Assembly: GCA_001275005.1 (NCBI GenBank) | Contig: JWZX01002842.1 | Location: 1 to 12,690 of the forward strand | From: Chrysochromulina tobinii | Lineage: Eukaryota; Haptophyta; Prymnesiales; Chrysochromulinaceae | Direction: 5' to 3' | DNA length: 12,690 nucleotides | Notes under the pieces: generated by a model | Seen by the model: the letters and a program-made list of their open reading frames with translations, nothing else | The model's database searches: none | What the model was told of the DNA's origin: nothing | Shown here: in pieces, positions 8,177 through 12,690 of the stretch | How positions within the stretch are numbered: the first letter of the stretch is position 1 | How the letters are laid out: every line of letters starts with the position of its first letter | Translations under genes and position numbers: made by a program

Positions 8177-10331
8177 ATGAAGCGGCCGACGCTGCTCATC
8201 AGCGTCGGAGTCCTCCTCCTCGCGCTCCACACAGAGGCAGCGCTGCCGTCAGCTGGGCGCAGGGCGACGACAGCGATGGTAGTACCAAGCAGCCGCAAGC
8301 GCGCCGGGCTGCAGGTCGCGGCGGGCGCCGCGCTCGGCTCGCTGCTCCAGGGCTTCAACACGGGCGTGATCGCGGGCGCGCTTCTGGGCATCAGCAGCGA
8401 GTTTGGGCTGGCGGCGCGACCGGCGGTGACGGGGCTGATCGCGTCGTCGACCACGATGGGTGCGGTCGTGGGCACCGCCTGCTCGGGAAAGCTCTGCGAC
8501 TGGGTCGGCCGGAAGCGAACGCTTGTGCTCTCGTCGGCCTGCTTCGTGCTTGGCGGGCTGCTGATGGCATGGTCTCCGGGGAGCGAGGTGCTCGTGGCCG
8601 GGCGCATGACCGTCGGCCTCGCCGCAGGCATCGTCTCCTCCGCCGTGCCCACCTACATCGCCGAGTGCGCCGAGCCGGCGCAGCGAGGCGCCCTGAGCAC
8701 GCTCCCGCAGCTGTGCGTCTCGTCCGGCATTCTGCTCTCGTACCTCGTGGGGCTCGGTGGCCTGGTGCTCGGGCACTCGTGGCGCGTGATGCTCGGCCTT
8801 TCGCTCGTGCCCGCGCTCTTCCAGGCCCTCGTCGTCCTCAGCCTTCCGGAATCTCCACGCTGGCTCCTCTCGAAGCGAAATGACGAAGCCGGTGCGAGGG
8901 TGGCCCTCGAGCGTCTTCGTGGGCACATGGAGGTGGTTGAGCCTTACGATTGGATCACCTTTGATCACCCTTGATCACCCTTGATCACCCTTGATCACCC
9001 TTGATTGCCCTCGAGCGTCTTCGATCCCCACAGGTGGAGGACGAGCTGCGCTCGATCCAGGACGGTCTTGCCAAGGAGACTGCCGCTGGTGGCGGCGCCC
9101 GCGACGGCGCCGGCGGCGTGGCCCGTGCTCAGGACAACGCTTCGCCCGCGACGACGCTCCGTTTGCTCTGGCAGAGTCGTCGCACGCGCCGCGCTCTCCT
9201 TGTGTGCTCGGCCCTCCAGCTCTGCCAGCAGTTCTGCGGCGTGAACGCGATCGTGTACTTCACACCCTCAATCCTCAAGAAGGCCGGGGCGCCCGCCATG
9301 TTCACGGCGCTCGGCGTCACTCAACCAGACGTGGCGGCGATGCTGGCGACGGTAATGAACGCCATCACAGCTGCCCTCTGATTGCCCTCTGAGGGCCCTC
9401 TGAGGGCCCTCTGAGGGCCCTCTGAGGGCCCTCTGATCGTGATGCATGGCCACTCCAAATGACGTAACCCGATGCCTGGCCACTCCCGATGGCAGGTACT
9501 GACCTACCTTCCCAAGATCCCGTCCGTCCTCCTCGCCTCCTATCTGATCGATCGCAAAGGACGTCGCTGGATGCTCCTCCACTTCATACCGCCCCTTGCC
9601 ATCTGCCTCGGAGTACTCGCCCTCACTGTCGGTGCTCCCGCCGCCGCTGCCGCCGCCGGCACGGCGCTCGGCACGGCGCCTTCGGCTCTCTCAGCAGCAG
9701 CAGCGACGGCCGCCATTACCTTATTTGGGGTGTTCTTTGGTATGTCCCTGGGGCCGCTCCCCAACATCCTTGCCGCGGAGCTCTTCCCCACAGCGGTACG
9801 CGGACCGCCCTAATGAGTCCCTTATGAGTCCCTAATGAATCCCTGATGAATCCCTTGCCGCGGAGCTCTTCCCCACAGCGGTACGCGGGCATTTCAGCGG
9901 CCTCGATCGTGCACTGACTCTCCGATGGCTCTGATGGGCTCTGATGACCTTTGATGGGCTCTGATGGCCTCTGATAGGGGCTCTGATGGCCTCTGATAGG
10001 GCCTCTGATGGCCTCTGATGGCCTCTGATGGCCTCTGATGGCCTCTGATGGGGTCCTCCTCATAATGGCACAGGTGCGTGCCGCCGGTGTGTCGGCCACG
10101 ACCACGGTGCAATGGCTCTCCAACATGCTCGTGGCGGCGCTCTTTCCGATTGCGAGCGCGCGCTTCGGCATGCAGCCGATCCTGTTTGGGTTCGCGTCGG
10201 TGTGCGTGTTGGCGTGGGCCCTCGTCTTCGGGTGCCTACCGGAGACCAAAGGGGTCGCCCTCGAAGACATTGACCTTAGTGCGGCCGGCGGTGGCGCCGC
10301 CGTGGCAGGCGCCAAGAAGAAGGCGGACTGA
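8177..10331 (+). CDS. Sugar porter (MFS) transporter, possibly plastid-targeted
   Basis: Four exons (8177-8932, 9034-9351, 9496-9795, 10074-10331), all joined in phase 0, encode 543 residues of a 12-helix sugar/H+ symporter or facilitator. Sugar-porter signatures fall in order: DWVGRKR (108-114) after helix 2, PESPRW (224-229) after helix 6, QQFCGVNAIVYF (317-328) in helix 7, DRKGRR (377-382) between helices 8 and 9, ELFPTAVRA across the exon 3/4 join (453-461), and PETKG (514-518) after helix 12. The splice joins are fixed by these motifs. Residues 1-21 form a hydrophobic leader ending TEA-ALPS. They are followed by a short Arg/Ser/Thr-rich stretch before helix 1, like a signal-plus-transit leader, so it may serve the plastid envelope; a plasma-membrane role is the alternative. 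Glucose is the likely substrate class but is not shown. Every intron carries a tandem array. Confidence 0.93.
8903..9023 (+). repeat. 17-bp exon 1 segment copied at the end of intron 1
   Basis: GCCCTCGAGCGTCTTCG occurs in exon 1 (8903-8919, encoding part of ALERLR) and again inside the intron (9007-9023), offset 104 bp. Copy 1 is followed 13 bases later by the donor and copy 2 is followed 10 bases later by the acceptor, so the two copies bracket the intron. Confidence 0.92.
8933..9033 (+). other. Transporter intron 1, 101 nt
   Basis: The donor is ATGGAG|GTGGTT and the acceptor ATCCCCACAG|GTGGAG, phase 0. The middle is a 10-bp array (8951-9010): one TGGATCACCT unit, four TTGATCACCC and one TTGATTGCCC. 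The array ends 23 nt before the acceptor, so its last TTGAT is well placed as a branch site. Confidence 0.9.
9352..9495 (+). other. Transporter intron 2, 144 nt
   Basis: The donor is GCGACG|GTAATG and the acceptor GATGGCAG|GTACTG, phase 0, giving LLAT-VLTYLPKIPS across the join. At 9373-9438 are six units of an 11-bp repeat, GCCCTCTGAGG in four cases, ending ATT or ATC at the edges. Read in another register the unit is CCCTC-T-GAGGG, an odd palindrome, so the array could form hairpins. The sequence between array and acceptor (about 57 nt) contains two near copies of GATGCNTGGCCACTCC. Confidence 0.87.
9768..9888 (+). repeat. 36-bp exon 3 end duplicated inside intron 3
   Basis: The end of exon 3 plus the donor (9768-9803) is repeated without a mismatch at 9853-9888, offset 85 bp. 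The offset is not a multiple of three. The copy keeps CCCCACAG, a good acceptor, followed after only two bases (CG) by GTACGC, the same donor. Confidence 0.95.
9796..10073 (+). other. Transporter intron 3, 278 nt, two tandem arrays
   Basis: The donor is ACAGCG|GTACGC and the acceptor AATGGCACAG|GTGCGT, phase 0; the join ELFPTA-VRAAGVS is the conserved motif. The first array (9813-9856) is four 11-bp units of type ATGARTCCCTN. The second (about 9924-10052) is a 10-bp family, GATGGCCTCT, with about 12 units; some are variant or carry a 2-base insertion. The array ends 21 nt before the acceptor. The exon copy lies between the two arrays. Confidence 0.92.
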
Positions 10332-10673
10332 GTTAGAGAGCATGTTCCGGGCGCCGTTCCGGGCGCCAATTAGAAGGCTCCATGAGGCGAAGACGCGATG
10401 TGCGTGTAGCGGCACTATCTTCAAGTGCCGGAATAGGCCGCAGCCTCCCCTGCTCTCTCTTCATTTGAGATTTGTGCATTGCGGCTGTCTTGTGTCTCGC
10501 GTGTGACGGAGAATGCACACATAACAGACCTAACCTTACATTGAGCTCCATAAACGCTCAACGCAGCGCTCAGAGGCAACGGCCGTCGCCCGACCATCGC
10601 AGCGAAGCGCCGACGTTTGCGTCGCGGACACTCGCGCCGCGACATCGAGATATAGGCACGGACCGCGCTCGCG
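10332..10673. other. Intergenic between transporter and TPR gene
   Basis: This holds the transporter 3' UTR and the promoter and leader of the TPR gene on the same strand. A 12-bp unit, GTTCCGGGCGCC, is repeated twice in tandem (10344-10355, 10356-10367). The unit contains GGCGCC, a perfect palindrome. No RNA gene or other coding region is visible. Confidence 0.5.
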
Positions 10674-12690
10674 ATGTCGTCGACGCTGAATGCCATCGAC
10701 ATGACGCCCGACGAGACGCCGGCTGCTGAGAAGCCGACGATGACTGCGCCTGACCCCGAGGAGGCGGCGGCCAAGAAGCCGACGAAGCGCTCCAACTCCT
10801 TCTCGCGCCGAGCCAACAGGGGTGGCAAGAAGAAGGAGGAGGATGCGATGCCAAACGCGGGTGGTGTCGGCGGGGGCGCCGCGGTGGCGCCGGCCGCCGG
10901 CGGGGGCGCTGCTGCGGTCGAAGACACTGGCTACGTGGACGAGGAGGCGGTGGCAGCGAAGCCGTCGTTCAAGCTCGAGAAGCAGGGCAACCCACTCACG
11001 GACGCGATCCAAAAGGAGGCGGTCGAGCTCTTCGAGGCAGGCGCGTATGACGACGCGGGCGAGAAGTTCTACTACCTCGCCGAGGCCGCCCACCAGGCAG
11101 GTGACAGGCAACAGGAGTGCACCGCGCTTCAGAACATGGGGACATCGATGGTGATGCTCGGGTCACTCTTCGAGGCGTCGCGCTGCTACGATTCGGCGCT
11201 GCGGCTGGCCGAGACGCCCGCCGCCGAGATCGAGGTCCTTGAGAGCCTCGTCTGGTGCCATTCGGAGCTGGGCGCCCTCGACAAGGCGGTGGCCGCTCTC
11301 CATCAGCTGCGGATGGTGCGCTGACGGCCGCTGATGACCGCTGATGGCCGCTGATGGCCGCTGATGACCGCTGATGGCCGCTGATGGCCGCTGTGACCGC
11401 TGATGGCCGCTGATGGCCGCTGACGACCGCTGATGACCGCTGATGCCCACCGCTGATAGCCACCGCAGATGTGCGCCGCTCTGAGCCATCGGTGATGGCC
11501 ATCGCAATTTGCCACTGATGGCCACTGATGGGCACTGATGGGCACTGATGGGCACTGATGGGCACTGATGGGCACTGATGGGCACTGATGGGCACTGATG
11601 GGCACTGATGGGCACTGATTGCGCCTGTGCTCGGGAACACCTCGAGCCGCCTGATGATGAGGCCGTGATCTCGGACTTAATCTCGCCTGATTGCGCCTGT
11701 GTCCTCAGGTGCATGAGTCCCTCGAGCCGCCTGATGATGAGGCCGTGATCTCGGACTTAATCTCGCCTGATTGCGCCTGTGTCCTCAGGTGCATGAGTCC
11801 CTCGAGCCGCCTGATGACGAGGCCGTGATCTCGGACTTAATCTCGGAGGCGAGCTGCCGCGCGCAGCTCGAGCAGCACGAGGAGGCGAAGGAGGTACGTA
11901 CCCGGGACGACGCCCGCGCGCCATCTCGAGCGTCCAAGATGGTCTCTCCGATTGTCTCTTGATCTCCCTAATTAGGACATACCCCTATTAGGACATATCC
12001 CTAATTAGGACATCGTGCGTCGGACTGCCGCTGAGCACTTCTGGATTGCCTCCCTCATCAGGTGCTCGAGGCCGCGCTGCAGCGGGCGATGGAGAAGCTG
12101 CCCGAGGGCGCAGTCCGCTCCAAATGGCAAGCACGCGCCTCGTCCGATCTCGCGCAGGTGATGATGATGCCCTTGATTGTGATGGATGATGGCCCTTGAT
12201 TGCGCCTCGTCCGATCTCGCGCAGGTGATGATGCCCTTGATTGCGAAGGATGATTGGCCCTTGGATTGCGACGGATGAGTGCTGATGCTTCCCGTGCTTG
12301 CGCCTGAGTGCGTCTGAGTGCGCCTGAGTGCGTCTGAGTGCGCCTGAGTGTGCGTGCGTGTGCCCACGAGTGTAGGTGAAGCTGCAGCTCGGCGACGCAC
12401 ATGGCGCACTCGCGCTGTACCGAGCGGTACTCGACCTCGCGCACGCGACCAACGACGGCGAGCGCGAGATGCGAGCTCACGGCAATCTCAGCTTCGTCTA
12501 CCGGCTGCTCGGCGACCTCGAGCCGGCAGTGAGTCACCAGCAGCAGGCGGTGGATCAGGCGGCGGCTCTGAAGGACGTTTTCATGGAAGGACGTGGCAAC
12601 CTTGATCTGGCGATGACTCTCCGCCTCCGGTGCGCATGGCTGGGGTGGAGCTCTTTCCCACGCCAGCAGCCCCTCCCCCGCCCCGCCCCC
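10674..12690 (+). CDS. TPR-repeat protein, partial at the window edge
   Basis: Four exons are visible: 10674-11315, 11789-11893, 12062-12157 and 12376 onward. All joins are phase 0 and about 386 residues can be read before the edge. Residues 1-58 are Lys/Pro/Ala-rich, and 60-82 is Gly/Ala-rich and disordered. Tetratricopeptide repeats begin near 113: AVELFEAGAYDDAGEKFYYL, then ALQNMGTSMVMLGSLFEASR (151-170), SLVWCHSELGALDKAVAALH (191-210), and in exon 4 LGDAHGALALYRAVLDLA and GNLSFVYRLLGDLEPAVSHQ. The alternating G/Y/A spacing resembles the longer TPRs of the LGN/GPSM and rapsyn type, which are protein-binding scaffolds. No catalytic domain is seen, so I assign no function. Exon 4 may stop at a GTGCGC near 12630, because the sequence after it (Pro/Arg-rich, ending in a C-rich run) is not TPR-like. 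Exons 2 and 3 are supported by helical TPR-like content and consistent phase. Confidence 0.77.
11321..11457 (+). repeat. 10-bp tandem array, CTGATGGCCG type
   Basis: About 13 units of CTGATGGCCG, with variants CTGATGACCG and CTGACGGCCG and one 1-base deletion. The array starts four bases after the donor consensus, inside the TPR intron 1. Confidence 0.95.
11511..11620 (+). repeat. 10-bp tandem array, GGCACTGATG type
   Basis: Eleven exact 10-bp units: two GCCACTGATG, eight GGCACTGATG and a final GGCACTGATT. The high identity implies recent expansion or homogenisation. The unit is a relative of the other 10-mers here (shared ACTGATGG or CTGATGG core). Confidence 0.97.
11641..11857 (+). repeat. 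80-bp tandem repeat spanning a splice acceptor
   Basis: The unit starting CTCGAGCCGCCTGATGATGA occurs at 11641, 11721 and 11801. The first two copies are identical over 80 bp. The third is the exon 2 copy; it differs at one base (11818, GAC for GAT) and leaves the repeat at 11858. Each unit contains the start of exon 2 (57 bp of coding sequence) and a 23-bp intron tail, CCTGATTGCGCCTGTGTCCTC plus AG. The acceptor is therefore present twice intact (11708, 11788), plus a degraded relic at 11617-11640. Confidence 0.95.
11894..12061 (+). other. TPR gene intron 2, 168 nt, CCTAATTAGG repeats
   Basis: The donor is AAGGAG|GTACGT and the acceptor TCCCTCATCAG|GTGCTC, phase 0. At 11966-12013 are three units of 15-17 bp of the type CCCTAATTAGGACATA. 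The core CCTAATTAGG is a perfect palindrome and contains CTAAT, a canonical branch-site match. These units are AT-rich, in contrast to everything around them. Confidence 0.8.
12135..12242 (+). repeat. Exon 3/donor segment duplicated within TPR intron 3
   Basis: GCGCCTCGTCCGATCTCGCG followed by CAG|GTGATGATG occurs at the exon 3 end (from 12135) and again in the intron (from 12202), offset 67 bp. The following CCCTTGATTG is also shared, with three bases (one ATG) missing in the second copy. In the second copy AG (12223-12224) abuts GT (12225). Confidence 0.93.
12158..12375 (+). other. TPR gene intron 3, 218 nt
   Basis: The donor is GCGCAG|GTGATG and the acceptor CACGAGTGTAG|GTGAAG, phase 0. 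It contains the duplicated exon end, TTGATTG/GATGGAT repeats, and a clean 10-bp array at 12301-12350: five units alternating CGCCTGAGTG and CGTCTGAGTG. The array ends 25 nt before the acceptor. The 3' end is not pyrimidine-rich. Confidence 0.8.

Larger units (their letters stand above)
11316..11788 (+). other. TPR gene intron 1, 473 nt, nested repeats
   Basis: The donor is CGGATG|GTGCGC and the acceptor TGTCCTCAG|GTGCAT, phase 0. It holds two 10-bp arrays and most of an 80-bp tandem repeat. The acceptor at 11788 is preferred. The identical upstream site at 11708 would add 80 nt, shift the frame and reach a stop codon. Confidence 0.8.

Noticed and set aside
8177-8974. Transporter truncated by a stop codon (pseudogene)
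   Set aside because: The apparent stops after each block fall in introns. Splicing at GT-AG sites restores all sugar-porter motifs in one 543-residue frame.
8951-9010. GATC-rich cluster as a bacterial-type regulatory or methylation site
   Set aside because: The GATC sites are simply part of the TTGATCACCC unit of an intronic array in a eukaryotic gene.
9716-10369. Minus-strand frames with repeated Arg-Pro-Ser-Glu or Gly-His-Gln blocks, a possible repeat protein
   Set aside because: They are read through the 10-bp array of transporter intron 3 and the reverse of exon 4. A 10-bp unit read in frame gives a 10-residue peptide period automatically.
11321-11620. CRISPR-like array
   Set aside because: The units are 10 bp, directly adjacent and without spacers, and they lie in an intron of a eukaryotic gene.
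11163-11714. Minus-strand frames with Ser-Ala/Pro-His-Gln repeats (also near 11996-11303)
   Set aside because: Same cause: translation of the TPR intron 1 arrays on the wrong strand.
11966-12013. Telomere-like repeat because of TTAGG
   Set aside because: The period is 15-17 bp and the unit continues as TTAGGACAT; there are only three units, placed between splice sites.
1-12690. tRNA, rRNA, transposon ends or integrated virus genes
   Set aside because: I looked for cloverleaf arms, transposase or integrase motifs and viral capsid or polymerase motifs, and saw none; no search could be run to exclude weak cases.

Overview
This is nuclear DNA of a eukaryote. Seven protein genes can be read, most of them split by GT-AG introns, on a GC-rich background. 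The host is most likely a photosynthetic, flagellated microalga with a plastid of secondary origin; a haptophyte is my best guess, by inference only. Three things point that way. There is a monogalactosyldiacylglycerol (galactolipid) synthase whose N-terminus looks like a signal peptide plus transit peptide. There is a TEX9-type centriole/cilium coiled-coil protein. The splice donors are GC-rich, mostly GTGCGN or GTACGN.

Layout from left to right. 1-335 is short-repeat intergenic DNA. 336-776 (+) is a MutT-type Nudix hydrolase. 1145-2662 (-) is an intronless MGDG synthase that converges on the Nudix gene. 2663-3715 holds no gene I can support. 3716-5509 (-) is an unassigned IQ-motif coiled-coil protein in two exons. 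5757-6413 (-) is signal peptidase complex subunit 3 (SPCS3) in two exons. 6705-7992 (-) is a TEX9 homologue in three exons. 8177-10331 (+) is a sugar-porter (MFS) transporter in four exons, divergent from TEX9 across 184 bp. 10674 to the right edge (+) is a TPR-repeat protein with four exons visible, running off the window.

The genes do not form a pathway. They are a normal eukaryotic mix: nucleotide-pool sanitation, plastid lipid synthesis, ER secretion, cilium/centriole, sugar transport and a scaffold. The two proteins with apparent secretory or plastid leaders (MGDG synthase and the transporter) fit a complex plastid.

The striking part is the introns. Three short introns (45, 81 and 138 nt) are plain and carry no repeats; two are phase 2. 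The seven others are all phase 0. In each, the downstream exon begins with GT, so the start of the intron resembles the start of the next exon. All six introns of the transporter and TPR genes contain tandem arrays, mostly of a 10- or 11-bp unit. Each unit carries a branch-point-like YTGA or CTAAT core that is also a stop codon. At least four of the seven also contain a copy of flanking exon sequence (17, 36, 57 and 23 bp exact, or an imperfect copy in TEX9). Some of these internal copies place AG directly against GT. This looks like a population of young introns created and enlarged by tandem duplication at AG|GT sites. It is the observation in this window most worth following up.
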